Both the position numbers and the translations under genes were made by a program. Below are positions 26,502-35,685 of a DNA stretch of 64,000 nt, piece by piece. The DNA is taken from positions 50,020 through 114,019 of the forward strand of contig JAEMGR010000032.1 in assembly GCA_016458225.1 (NCBI GenBank), written 5' to 3'. Under the pieces are notes generated by a model. That model did not search any database and was not told the origin of the DNA. It saw nothing but the letters and a program-made list of their open reading frames with translations. This stretch comes from Myxococcaceae bacterium JPH2. GTDB taxonomy: Bacteria > Myxococcota > Myxococcia > Myxococcales > Myxococcaceae. Within the stretch, counting starts at the first letter, position 1. Each line of letters starts with the position of its first letter.

Positions 26502-26888
26502 ATGGCCCGCGCACCCTTCCTGGAGAAGTTCGCGGGTCACGGCCACAAGCCCACCGTGCGGGACAGCCTGGCCCACGTCATCCAGAACATCGAAGCGGTG
26601 CTGAACACGAAGCGCGGCTACGGCTTCTTCATGCACGACTTCGGGCTCGGCGGGTACACGGAGAAGCTGGGCACGCGCGAGCTGGTGGAGGCGCTCACCG
26701 AGGAGATCCGCGCGGAGGTGGCCATGCACGAGCCTCGGCTGGGCACCGTGGAGGTGAAGCTGCGCGGCCGTGACAGCGGCCTGTGGCTGCACTTCGACTG
26801 TGATGGCGTCTTCAACGAGGAGCGCTGTCGCCTGCGCATCGTCTTCCACACCGTCACCGGCCAGGTGCGGGTCCAGGAGGACGACTGA
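26502..26888 (+). CDS. tssE: type VI secretion baseplate subunit TssE (gp25-like)
   Basis: A 128-residue gp25-like protein that polymerises the sheath from the baseplate. Features: SLAHVIQNIEAVLNTKRGYGFFMHDFGLGGY near the N-terminus, the EIRAEVAMHEPRLGTVEV block matching the gp25 core (I..YEPRL), and beta strands to the end. The ATG at 26502 was chosen because longer starts lie in the tssK frame. Its TGA overlaps the ATG of the VgrG gene by one base. Confidence 0.93.
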   Translation: MARAPFLEKFAGHGHKPTVRDSLAHVIQNIEAVLNTKRGYGFFMHDFGLGGYTEKLGTRELVEALTEEIRAEVAMHEPRLGTVEVKLRGRDSGLWLHFDCDGVFNEERCRLRIVFHTVTGQVRVQEDD

Positions 26889-28534
26889 TGGCGCCGCTCA
26901 CCACGGACCGGCTGGCGATCTCCCTCACGCTCACCATCGGGGGCACGGCCCATGAGGTGGCCCCCGGAGACGTGAAGCTCCTGGAGTTGGATCTCCACAC
27001 CTGGGGCCACTCGGGCCGCGTCGAGTTCAACGTCGCGGACACGAAGGGGCGGGGAGGCCAGGAGAAGGACGCGCTGCTCCCGGACTTCCTCAAGGCGGAC
27101 CTCGTGGAGGTCTCCCTCGCACTCAAGGCCGTGTACTCGGACACGGCGACGCGGCCCGCGTTCACCTCGGTGAAGGTGAAGGGCCTCGGGGTGGACAAGA
27201 CGCTGTCCGAGCAGACCGTGGTGCCCGCCAAGGGCGCGCCCATCACCACGCGGCGCTACGGCGTGCGCTTCATCGACGCCGCGCGCCTCTTGTGGGGACA
27301 GCACCACCCCTGCGTCCTCTACACGGAGAAGACGCTCGAGGACGTGCTGGACGCGCACAAGGGCGACCGCATCGCGCTGACGTATGACTGGAGCGCGGGG
27401 CTGGGGAGCACCTGTCCGCTCATCTTCCTGGGCCTCGCGCCGGAGAGCGGGGCGAGCTTCTACGACTTCGTGCTGTGGTACGTGCACACGCGCAACGGCA
27501 TCCTGGCCTACGACTACGCCAGCCAGGGCTACGTGTTCCGCGCCGCCAAGGACAGCACGGGCACGCCCCTCACGCTGCGCGCCGAGGACGTGTCGTCCGT
27601 GCAGGTCGTCTTCCCCGAGGTCATCCGCCATGACGTGGCGGTGCTCAACGCCGCGGCGGAGCATCCGAAGAACCAGGCCATCACCCAGGACCAGGCCGTC
27701 AGCGGCATCCGCCATGACGTGCTCTTGCGCACCGACATCGACAACGATGTCCAGAAGCGCGTGACGCTGGAGACGGCGCGACTCAAGGCGCGGGGCCTGG
27801 AGCTGGAGCTGACGTGGAACCGGCTGCCCACGGTGGCGTTCGCCCCGGGCGCGCTGGTGAAGCTGCCGACGACGGCGGGCTTCGCGGCGGCGGGAGTCCC
27901 GGGCTCGGAGACGTTCCGCGTGCGGCGGGTGCAGGTGCGCGCCGAGGCGCTCGAGGCGGGTCCCGACGCGGAGCACGCGAATCCGGATGGCGGCTATGCG
28001 CTGCGATTGAGCACGCGGCTGGAGCGCAAGGACGAGCCGAACCAGGAGCTGCCGCCGTTCGTCACGCCGCACTACCCGCGCTTCGTCGAGGGCACCATCG
28101 TCAGCGAGGTGGGCGAGACGAAGGACGAGACGTGGCAGGCGTACACGGACAGCACGACGTCCCTGGACAGCTACAAGGTGAAGCTGCCGCTGTTCGCCAA
28201 CCAGATTGTCGCCGTGCCGTTCAACGCGAACCTCCAGCCGGGCCACTTCTACTTCCCGGCCTACAAGGGCGCGCGCGTGCTGGTGGCGCTCGACTTCCAG
28301 CGGGCGTGGCTCAAGCGCTTCCTGGACTGGCGCGCGGGGGCGCGGCTGCCCTCGGACGGCCAGGGCGTGCACCTGCTGGTGGGCAAGACGACGAAGAGCG
28401 GCACGTCCATGCGTCACTTCTACGATGACAACAAGCCCGTGCTCCTGCTGCAGCGCACGCACGACCAGGACACGGAGAAGATTGAAATCAAGGAAGGCGC
28501 GCTGCTGATCCAGGTGAAGGAAGAGTCGGCGTAA
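26888..28534 (+). CDS. vgrG1: VgrG-like spike protein, hub part
   Basis: A 548-residue protein corresponding to the gp27-like hub of VgrG: beta-rich N-terminus, SFYDFVLWYVHTRNG near residue 190 (the FxWxIxRxxG-like block), and a C-terminal OB-fold-like region ending GHFYFPAYKGARVLVALDFQRAWLKRFLDW. It stops just where classical VgrG would begin its beta-helix needle. The needle is apparently encoded by the next gene, 38 bases downstream. It is paralogous to the - strand protein at 38363-40282 across its length. It should trimerise beneath the PAAR-like tip. Confidence 0.85.
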   Translation: MAPLTTDRLAISLTLTIGGTAHEVAPGDVKLLELDLHTWGHSGRVEFNVADTKGRGGQEKDALLPDFLKADLVEVSLALKAVYSDTATRPAFTSVKVKGLGVDKTLSEQTVVPAKGAPITTRRYGVRFIDAARLLWGQHHPCVLYTEKTLEDVLDAHKGDRIALTYDWSAGLGSTCPLIFLGLAPESGASFYDFVLWYVHTRNGILAYDYASQGYVFRAAKDSTGTPLTLRAEDVSSVQVVFPEVIRHDVAVLNAAAEHPKNQAITQDQAVSGIRHDVLLRTDIDNDVQKRVTLETARLKARGLELELTWNRLPTVAFAPGALVKLPTTAGFAAAGVPGSETFRVRRVQVRAEALEAGPDAEHANPDGGYALRLSTRLERKDEPNQELPPFVTPHYPRFVEGTIVSEVGETKDETWQAYTDSTTSLDSYKVKLPLFANQIVAVPFNANLQPGHFYFPAYKGARVLVALDFQRAWLKRFLDWRAGARLPSDGQGVHLLVGKTTKSGTSMRHFYDDNKPVLLLQRTHDQDTEKIEIKEGALLIQVKEESA

Positions 28535-28572
28535 GGGCCAGAAATTGGGTCCAGCTCGGAAGGCGAGGTCAG

Positions 28573-29175
28573 ATGGGTACCCTGGTTTGCAAGATCGAGC
28601 TGGACAAGGAAAAGGGCATCACGGTGCAGATCGACAATGCGGACGATCAGATCACCCAGACGATGCACCTGGACGGCACCAGCATCACCATCAAGGTGAA
28701 AGGCCCCTCGGAGACGAGCACCATCGTGCAGAAGGCGGACAGCATCGTCGTCACCTGCAAGGACTTCACGCTGGACACCGACACCATCACCATGAAGTCC
28801 AAGAGCACGTCCGCGTGGACGAGCCAGGACACGTTGTCGGTGAAGAGCACCAAGGACATGTCGCTCACCACGAACGCCAAGCTCACGCAGACCGCGACGA
28901 GCGATGCGAAGCTGTCCTCCAGCGCGAACGTGAACATCGAGGCGACGTCCAACCTGGCGATGAAGGGCAACATGGCCGCCTCGATGGTGACGTCGGGCGG
29001 CGAGGCGAAGGTGCAGGGCGTCACGCTGAAGCTGGCGGGACAGGCGCAGTCTGAGTTGTCAGGCGCGATGACGAAGGTGTCGGCGACGGGGAAGCTCGAC
29101 TTGGAGGCCAGCGGCCTGGCCAACTTGAAGGGCTCCATCACCAGCGTCGGCGGCTCGTTGGTGAAGCTCGGCTGA
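28573..29175 (+). CDS. needle (beta-helix) part of a split VgrG
   Basis: A 200-residue protein made of short, regular beta repeats rich in Ser, Thr, Lys and Ala (for instance SIVVTCKDFTLDTDTITMKSKSTSAWTS), with the alternating pattern of a triple-stranded beta-helix as in the gp5 needle and VgrG C-termini. Preceded directly by the hub gene, it is best read as the separate needle subunit of a two-gene VgrG. No toxin domain is attached. The ATG has a modest AGGTCAG upstream. Confidence 0.65.
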   Translation: MGTLVCKIELDKEKGITVQIDNADDQITQTMHLDGTSITIKVKGPSETSTIVQKADSIVVTCKDFTLDTDTITMKSKSTSAWTSQDTLSVKSTKDMSLTTNAKLTQTATSDAKLSSSANVNIEATSNLAMKGNMAASMVTSGGEAKVQGVTLKLAGQAQSELSGAMTKVSATGKLDLEASGLANLKGSITSVGGSLVKLG

Positions 29176-29200
29176 GCCGGGCGCGAGGCGGGAGCGGGCG

Positions 29201-30844
29201 GTGAAGGACTTCTCGGAGCGTATCTACCTCGACTTTCTCCAGGAGCTGGATGGCCTGGAGCGCTTCCGGCAGCGGTTCCAGGAGCGGCACCCCGCGGCGC
29301 CCTTGGATCGCGAGGACCCGGACGTGCGGCGCCTCATCGAGGCGATGGCGTTCTTCTCCGTGCAGACGCGGCACGCCACGCTGATGAACCTGCGCTCCAC
29401 GTGGCGGCGCCTCTTCGCCGGGTTCTTCGACTTCCTGTTGGAGCCGGTGCCCGCCGCGGCCATGGCCCAGGCCGTGCCCACCGAGAAGATGGTGGAGCCG
29501 GTGGTGCTCACGCGCGGCACGGAGCTGCGGCTGACGCCCGCCGAGGGAGTCTCAGGCTCCTTCCGGCTCCAGCGCGACCTGCGCGTGCTGCCCATCTTCC
29601 TCAAGCAGACGGACGTCGTGCCGCAGGTGAGAAGCGGCCACCGGCTCATCCTGCGCTTCGAGTCCCGCTTCGCGCGCAAGGACGCCATCGACGTGCTCAG
29701 CCTGCACGTGCGCCACCTGGACGACTACCGCTCGTCGCTCGCGGTGTTCCACGCCCTGCGTCGCCACGTGCAGCAGGTGAGCGTCGTCTACGACGAGGAG
29801 GCGGATGAGCACTCCGCGGGCAGCCCGTGCGAGGTGTCGTTCAACCGCGACCCGCCGGCTCCGGACGACACCGCGCTCTACGCGCACCCCTTCCAGCGCC
29901 TGCGCGCCTTCTTCCAGTTCCCCGAGCGGCAGCTCTTCCTGCACGTGAAGGTGCCGCCGCCGCGCAACAGCTCGTGGCAGCGCTTCAGCCTGTGCCTGGA
30001 CCTGGACAAGGACTGGACGGTGGGCCGGTCGCTGCATCCGGACTTCTTCCAGCTCTTCACCGTGCCGCTGGTCAACCTCAAGGCCGAGCCCGCGCAGGTC
30101 ATCGTCGCGGACGGGACGCGCGCCGAGCACCCCATCCTGAGCATGAGCGCCGGGCGCGAGTTCAGCCTGCACTCGGTGACGGGCGTGTTCGAGATGACCA
30201 AGGCGGGCCTGTCCCCGCTGCGGCCCGCGTTCCTGCCGGGCCGCGGTCCCAGCTACGAGGTGGATGAGACGTTCGACGACGACCTGTCATCGCGGCAGAG
30301 CCTCATCGTGCGCATGCCCGAGGCCTTCACCGCGCCTCGCAAGATTGTCCTGGAGGCGCTCTGGCACCAGCCGCAGTTCTCGCCGCAGGCGGCGGGGCGC
30401 GTGGAGGTGACGGTGCCGGGGCGCCACATCGAAGGGCTGCGCTGGCAGACGGTGGGCAGCCTCCAGCCTCACCGGGACAGCACGGTGCGCAACGACGTGG
30501 AGGCCCTCACGCAGTTCCTGGCGTGGAAGGCGAAGGCGACCCTGGGTCGCGACGAGGTGGTGGCGCTCCTGGGGCACCTGGGCACGCCCGCTGAGAGCCC
30601 GTTCCGGCGGGTCCTGCCGTGGTTGAAGGACCTGCGGTGTAGTGTTGTCCCGGACAGCGCGTTGAAGGGCACCGGCCTCCGTCATGTCTACGAGGTGGTG
30701 ATGGAGCCGTTCGACGCCGGCTATGAGCCTGTTGTCGTCTGCTTTCTTGAGCAGGTCAGAGACCTGCTGGATGCTTGGAACAACGAGGCAACTGTTGAGC
30801 TGAGGGCCTCGGTGGCGGGGCTGGGCCCGCTTCCACTGCCGTAG
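29201..30844 (+). CDS. tssF: type VI secretion baseplate subunit TssF
   Basis: A 547-residue wedge protein (family length about 600). It uses a GTG start at 29201 preceded by GGGAG. The characteristic N-terminal block is readable: ERIYLDFLQELDGLERFRQRFQERHPAAP, DPDVRRLIEAMAFFSVQTR and FAGFFDFLLEPVPAAAMAQ (usually YP.LL.PlPs.a..q). Beta-rich central domains follow. It forms the TssF2-TssG wedge with TssG and sits next to the membrane-complex genes. Confidence 0.92.
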   Translation: MKDFSERIYLDFLQELDGLERFRQRFQERHPAAPLDREDPDVRRLIEAMAFFSVQTRHATLMNLRSTWRRLFAGFFDFLLEPVPAAAMAQAVPTEKMVEPVVLTRGTELRLTPAEGVSGSFRLQRDLRVLPIFLKQTDVVPQVRSGHRLILRFESRFARKDAIDVLSLHVRHLDDYRSSLAVFHALRRHVQQVSVVYDEEADEHSAGSPCEVSFNRDPPAPDDTALYAHPFQRLRAFFQFPERQLFLHVKVPPPRNSSWQRFSLCLDLDKDWTVGRSLHPDFFQLFTVPLVNLKAEPAQVIVADGTRAEHPILSMSAGREFSLHSVTGVFEMTKAGLSPLRPAFLPGRGPSYEVDETFDDDLSSRQSLIVRMPEAFTAPRKIVLEALWHQPQFSPQAAGRVEVTVPGRHIEGLRWQTVGSLQPHRDSTVRNDVEALTQFLAWKAKATLGRDEVVALLGHLGTPAESPFRRVLPWLKDLRCSVVPDSALKGTGLRHVYEVVMEPFDAGYEPVVVCFLEQVRDLLDAWNNEATVELRASVAGLGPLPLP

Positions 30845-30851
30845 GTCATCC

Positions 30852-31496
30852 ATGAAACTGGAGCTCTGGCATTCCATCCTGGCGACACAGCGACGCGTGC
30901 GCGCGCTGTTCGACCGGATCCTGCCCGCCGAGCCAGCACCGGGGGCGCGCCGGGCGCAGGTGCGGGTGGGGATGGAAGCGCTGGGCCATCTGGAGCAGCA
31001 GCTCCTGGTGGAGCTCGAGCGACTGCGGGCCGCCTTCGGTGAGACGCTGCGCCCCGACGAGGTCGAGGACGTCATCCGGCCCTTCGCCTACTTCATCGAC
31101 GAGCAGGTCCTCCGCAGGCTGGCGGACGCGGAGCAGCCGATGTGGCCGCTGCTCCAGCAGAACCTCTTCCAGGTGGATGCGGGCGGAGACCTCTTCTACG
31201 ACTTCGTGGAAGAGAAGTTGCGCCGGCAGGACACGCCGCCCATCGTGTTCGAGATGCTCCGCTTCTGTCTCGCCGCTGGATTCACCGGGCGCCTCGTGGG
31301 CCAGCCCGAGCGGATCCGCGCGTTCAAGGACCGGTTGTCCGAGCGGATTCCCCAGCCCTTCGCCGTCCCCGCGGCGCCGCTGGCCGTGCCCGAGGGGGCA
31401 CCCCCGACCATCTACGACTTCCCCTCGCACTACTACCTGGTGACGGCCGCCATCGTCGTCGGGCTGCCCGTGCTGCTGTGGTGGAGTTCCAATTGA
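30852..31496 (+). CDS. tssL: type VI secretion membrane complex protein TssL (DotU/IcmH)
   Basis: A 214-residue TssL with the usual cytoplasmic helical hook (EDVIRPFAYFIDEQVL near residues 70-86, matching the family Y..cA.iDE.v) and GGDLFYDFVEEKL. A single C-terminal transmembrane helix spans about residues 190-210 (YYLVTAAIVVGLPVLLWW). No peptidoglycan-binding domain is attached. It anchors TssK and TssM in the inner membrane. The stop overlaps the TTG start of the next small gene. Confidence 0.92.
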   Translation: MKLELWHSILATQRRVRALFDRILPAEPAPGARRAQVRVGMEALGHLEQQLLVELERLRAAFGETLRPDEVEDVIRPFAYFIDEQVLRRLADAEQPMWPLLQQNLFQVDAGGDLFYDFVEEKLRRQDTPPIVFEMLRFCLAAGFTGRLVGQPERIRAFKDRLSERIPQPFAVPAAPLAVPEGAPPTIYDFPSHYYLVTAAIVVGLPVLLWWSSN

Positions 31497-31858
31497 AGCT
31501 CGGGTCGAAATTGGGGGAGCAGCCGCCGAGCGAGGGACAGGAGCCGAGGCCCTCACGTGAGGGACAGGAGCCGAAGCCCGCGAGCGAGGGACCGGGGCCG
31601 AAGCTCTCCGCGGTGTTGGACACGCTCACGCGCGACCTGACCGCCGAGCTGGGGAAGCTGTACGAGGGCCTCGCGCCACTGCTCGCGGACATCCGCCGGG
31701 ACATCGCGGCGCTGGAGCCCGCCGAGGGGGATGCGATGCCGCCGCCCCAGGAGCAGGAGGCGCTGCGCGCTCGGATTGGCACGTCGCTCGACGAGGCCGA
31801 GGAGGTGCTGGAGGCGCTCCAGCTCGCCACGCGTGAGTCCACGCGAGGGAAGGGCTGA
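31493..31858 (+). CDS. small unknown protein between tssL and tssM
   Basis: A frame of 121 residues begins with TTG at 31493, overlapping the tssL stop as TTGA (a GTG at 31481 is also possible), and ends one base into the tssM ATG. The first 40 residues hold an imperfect Glu/Pro repeat (EGQEPRPSR, EGQEPKPAS, EGPGPKL) that looks disordered; the rest is a helical segment with strong coiled-coil periodicity (about 45-115). I recognise no family. The exact fit between tssL and tssM supports its being real and part of the membrane complex assembly. Confidence 0.6.
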   Translation: MKLGSKLGEQPPSEGQEPRPSREGQEPKPASEGPGPKLSAVLDTLTRDLTAELGKLYEGLAPLLADIRRDIAALEPAEGDAMPPPQEQEALRARIGTSLDEAEEVLEALQLATRESTRGKG

Positions 31859-34800
31859 TGGGCGCATCGCTCCAGAACGCCTGGGCGGTGCTCAAGCCGC
31901 ACCTGGCGCTCGTGCTGGCGGGGCTCGGCGTCCTGCTGGCCGCGGGCGCGGGCGTGTTTCTCTGGTGGCGCAAGCGCTCGAGCGCCGGCGTGTCCCCCAG
32001 CGGAGGTCAGCGCCCGCTGGCGAGTGGCCAGTTGATGCGCCTGCGCGCGCGCTTCTTGAAGGCGCTGCCGTGGCGCTATCGGGCCTCCGTGCGGGACTTC
32101 CCCACGGTCGTCGTGTTGGGCCCGGCGGGCAGCGGCAAGTCCCGGCTCATTGACGTCGAGGTGGACTGGAAGCGGCAAGCCAACCAGTTCCTGCCCAGCC
32201 TCACCGAGGACCCGTTGCTCCAGATGTACCTGGGGCCGGACGTGGTGGTGCACGAGGTGTCCGCGCCCGTGCTGGAAGACGGCTCGCGCAACGCCCGCCG
32301 CGCGCTGCGCAAGCTGTGGAAGGCCAGCTTCGGCCGCCAGCACCTGGGACGCGTGGTGGTGGTGCTCGACGTGCGCTGGCTCGCGGACACGTCTCCGGAC
32401 GAGGTCCGCCGCGTCACGCAGTTGCTGCGCGGGAAGATCAACCTGCTGGCGGAGGTGTGTCAGGCGTCCGTGGACACGCGGCTGTGCCTGACGCACATGG
32501 ACACGCTGGAGGGCTTCTCGGACTTCGCCAAGCTGCTGCGGCAGAACGGCGTGCCGCTGGAGCTGGAGGTTCCGCCCGCGGGGCAGGAGGAGCAGCTCGG
32601 CAACAGCCTCCGGCCGCTGGAGAAGTACCTGGCGCTGGGCCTGACGTCGCTCGCGCCGGATGCGTTCGAGCGGCTCGCCTCGTTCTTCAGCCGAGGCAGC
32701 GAGAGCTTCGCGGTGCTGGGCCGCTTCGTCGCCACGTTGGTCGAGGGTGGCTCGCTGGCGTATCCGCTGAAGCTGTCGCGCGTGCACCTGTCCGCGCTGG
32801 CGACCGAGGACCGGGCTCCCGGGGCCCTGTCCGTGCGCATGGATCAGAAGCCGCAGCAGCTCTTCGCGCGCTATCGATGGATGCACCTGCGGCGCTGCGC
32901 GCTCATCCTCGCGGTGTGCTGCCTGCCCGTGCTGGCGGCCTACGCGCACTTCTACCAGCTCCTCCTTCAGGCCCAGCAGAAGCTGGTGACGTTCCAGTCC
33001 ACGGTGCAGCGGCTGGAGGAGCGGCACCAGAGCGTGTCGGGCTCCGTGGTGGAGGGCCAGACGCAGGACGCGATGAAGGCGATGGAGGACCTCTGGGGCG
33101 CGACGCGCTACTGGCCTCCGCTGGCGAGCAGCTTCACCGACGAGTGGGCGGACCTTCGCTCGCAGCTCGCCCAGAGCATCCGGCTGTCGTACCTGAAGCC
33201 GCAGCTCGAGTGGTGCCAGGAGCAGTGCCGCCGCTGTGGCGCGCGCATCCCGGGCTGTCACCCCGTTCCGGTGCTGGGCCGCACGACGCGAGCGCAGCCG
33301 CTCGCTCCGGCGCGCCCGGCCCCGGGTGACGATGAGACCTGCCACCGCGAGGACTTCTGCCGGCCGGAGGAGGTCCTCTACACGCTCGGCGTCCTGTACG
33401 CCTCGCGCAACGACGACCTGGGACACTTCGTCCTCGAGGGCCTGCGCGATCCGCAGAAGCGGCAGCTCGGCTGGACGTCCGAGGCGCTCGGGTTGCACCT
33501 GTCCAGCGGCACCGTGGGCAACACCGAGAAGAACTGGGTGGACGCGGTGGGCCTGGCCGGCCCGATGATCGCCGACTACGTCATCGCCAGCGACACGCCG
33601 TTCGATCAGGACGTCCCGTGGGCGACGTGGCCCTTCGCGTGGCTGAGCAGCGAGGGTTTGCTCGGGCCGTGGCGAGAGCACTTCCAGCAGCTGCACACGC
33701 TCCTGGAGGCGCGAGACTTCGACCTCGCGGCGTGGAAGGAGCTGCGTGAGGAGCGGGTGGTGCTGCGCGAGCAGCTCACGCAGAGCGCACCGTTCGGCTC
33801 CGCGCGTCGCGTGCTCGACCTGTTGAATGCCTCGTCGGTCAAGCTGGACTCGCGGCGGCTCAAGGGCGTGGAGAGCATGCTGGGCGCGCTGGACTGGATG
33901 CGCTCGAACCAGGCAGTGCTCGAGGCCGTGCTCCGCATGGAGGACGAAGCGGACGTGGCCCTGCGTGCCGCGGAGCAGATGACTCCGGCGCAGCTGCTCA
34001 CGCGCGCGGATGGCCTCTTCGCTCCCGCGGATGGAGACGCGCTGTACCGCGTCGAGGTGCTCCAGCGGGACTTCGAGTTCAGCCCGATGGACGTGTCGCG
34101 CCAACTGCTCGACAAGCTCATCCGCAAGCTCAAGGAGACGGGGCGCTCGCCCTTCGACACCAGCGTGTCCACGCCGCGCACGGGGAGCACCGTGTCCGCC
34201 GTGGCGACCGAGGGCGAAGGCGACGACGACGTGGAGTTCGCCAGCGGGCAGGCGCCGGTGGTGGGGCGCGTGCTCGGCCGCTCCGACTTCGAATCGCAGA
34301 TCAGCCCCCTGGTGGACGAGTTCACCGAGCGGCTCGCCAAGTCCAAGCTGTCGCGCGAGGAGGCCGTGGAGCGCGCCAGCTTCGTGCGCGGGAAGGTGGA
34401 GGACTTCGCCCGCCGCTATGGACAGGACTTGTTCGCGAGCTACCGGGGCTATCGCTTCCACACCTCGCGCGCGACGCTGTCTGCGGACCTCGCCGTGCTG
34501 CTCCAGCCGTCCTCGAACCTGGAGGCCATGCTCCGGGACGTGTCGGGCCGCGCCAGCATCGGGCCGCTGGAAGGGGACTACTACGCGGCGATGCGCGACG
34601 CGGTGGCGCCGTTCAAGCCCGTCGTCCAGCTCATGACGCCGGACAAGAACGGCAACCTGGCGGAGCTGGCTGCGTACACGACGCTCATCTCGCAGCTCCA
34701 GATGGAGCTCAACGGGGTGAAGGCCGCCACCGCCAAGCCCGCGCCGGCCAAGGATGCCGCGGCCCCCGCGCCGAACCCCACGGGCGTGCAGCTGAGCGAG

Positions 34801-35685
34801 CTGCTGTCTCCCACGGGGCGCGTCGCGCTGGCGATGTTGCTGGAGGAGGACGACTCGTACCTGCGCCGGGTGGACGCCTGGTTGGATCAGCACGGCCTGG
34901 TGGGCGAGTTCCGTCAACCGTTCCGTCAGCCCTTCCTCGTGGTTCGCAGCCGGGGCCGGGCGGAGCTGGAGCGCGTCATCGCGGAGCAGTGGGCGTGGCA
35001 GGGACGCCGCGTGCTGGAGCCGCTCGTGAAGCGCTATCCGTTCAACGCCAACGCGCAGCAGGAAGTGGATCCATCGGAGCTGGAGATCCTTCGGCGCAAG
35101 GACGGGACCTTCTGGCAGTTCGTCACCCAGGTGCTGTCGCCGCTCCTGGAGGAGCGCGGCTCGGAGTGGACGCTGCGCTTCCCGCTCAAGACGCGGCTGC
35201 AGCTTCCGGCGCGCATGCTGACCACGCTCAGCCAGGTGGGCCACCTGTCGCGGCTGCTGTGGGATGACGAGGGCAACGCGAAGCCCATCCAGATGCAGGT
35301 GCGTCCGCTGCCGCTGCCGCCCTCGCCGGCGCCGGACAACTTCGTCACCATGTCCTTCTTGAAGTGCGGCGGGGCCGCTGCGTTTGGCTTCAACCAGCGC
35401 CCCACCTGGGCGGACTTCCCCTTGAGCTGGGTGAGCCCGCAGCCGGCCTCGATTGGCGTCGAGCTGCGCACCCCCGCGCGTGACGGGAAGCGCTACCGCT
35501 CGATGGAGATGTCTCACTCGTCATGGAACTGCTTCCGGCTGCTGGAGTCCGCCACCCTCACGGAGCAGCAGAACGTGGTCTGGGTGCTGCCGGGCCGCGG
35601 ATCCGCGCTGGCCGAGAAGGTGCTGGAGCTCAGCTTCGGACTCCGGGGCGAGCCCTGGGCGCCGTTCCGGGGGATGACGCCATGA
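31858..35685 (+). CDS. tssM: type VI secretion membrane complex protein TssM (IcmF)
   Basis: A 1275-residue inner-membrane protein. The order is: N-terminal transmembrane helices (about 12-38), a cytoplasmic NTPase-like domain with Walker A GPAGSGKS at residues 88-95, a further membrane helix near 345-365, and a long periplasmic part ending in the beta-rich domain that contacts TssJ. The Walker A motif is intact, unlike in some IcmF proteins. A Cys-rich loop (WCQEQCRRCGARIPGCHP, near residues 450-467) is unusual. Start (TGATG) and stop (ATGA) both overlap neighbouring genes. Confidence 0.95.
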   Translation: MGASLQNAWAVLKPHLALVLAGLGVLLAAGAGVFLWWRKRSSAGVSPSGGQRPLASGQLMRLRARFLKALPWRYRASVRDFPTVVVLGPAGSGKSRLIDVEVDWKRQANQFLPSLTEDPLLQMYLGPDVVVHEVSAPVLEDGSRNARRALRKLWKASFGRQHLGRVVVVLDVRWLADTSPDEVRRVTQLLRGKINLLAEVCQASVDTRLCLTHMDTLEGFSDFAKLLRQNGVPLELEVPPAGQEEQLGNSLRPLEKYLALGLTSLAPDAFERLASFFSRGSESFAVLGRFVATLVEGGSLAYPLKLSRVHLSALATEDRAPGALSVRMDQKPQQLFARYRWMHLRRCALILAVCCLPVLAAYAHFYQLLLQAQQKLVTFQSTVQRLEERHQSVSGSVVEGQTQDAMKAMEDLWGATRYWPPLASSFTDEWADLRSQLAQSIRLSYLKPQLEWCQEQCRRCGARIPGCHPVPVLGRTTRAQPLAPARPAPGDDETCHREDFCRPEEVLYTLGVLYASRNDDLGHFVLEGLRDPQKRQLGWTSEALGLHLSSGTVGNTEKNWVDAVGLAGPMIADYVIASDTPFDQDVPWATWPFAWLSSEGLLGPWREHFQQLHTLLEARDFDLAAWKELREERVVLREQLTQSAPFGSARRVLDLLNASSVKLDSRRLKGVESMLGALDWMRSNQAVLEAVLRMEDEADVALRAAEQMTPAQLLTRADGLFAPADGDALYRVEVLQRDFEFSPMDVSRQLLDKLIRKLKETGRSPFDTSVSTPRTGSTVSAVATEGEGDDDVEFASGQAPVVGRVLGRSDFESQISPLVDEFTERLAKSKLSREEAVERASFVRGKVEDFARRYGQDLFASYRGYRFHTSRATLSADLAVLLQPSSNLEAMLRDVSGRASIGPLEGDYYAAMRDAVAPFKPVVQLMTPDKNGNLAELAAYTTLISQLQMELNGVKAATAKPAPAKDAAAPAPNPTGVQLSELLSPTGRVALAMLLEEDDSYLRRVDAWLDQHGLVGEFRQPFRQPFLVVRSRGRAELERVIAEQWAWQGRRVLEPLVKRYPFNANAQQEVDPSELEILRRKDGTFWQFVTQVLSPLLEERGSEWTLRFPLKTRLQLPARMLTTLSQVGHLSRLLWDDEGNAKPIQMQVRPLPLPPSPAPDNFVTMSFLKCGGAAAFGFNQRPTWADFPLSWVSPQPASIGVELRTPARDGKRYRSMEMSHSSWNCFRLLESATLTEQQNVVWVLPGRGSALAEKVLELSFGLRGEPWAPFRGMTP

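Noticed and set aside
31324..35517. 1397-codon - strand frame opposite tssM
   Set aside because: Same shadow effect; low-complexity Arg/Leu/Ala composition and no ribosome-binding site, opposite a clearly conserved gene.
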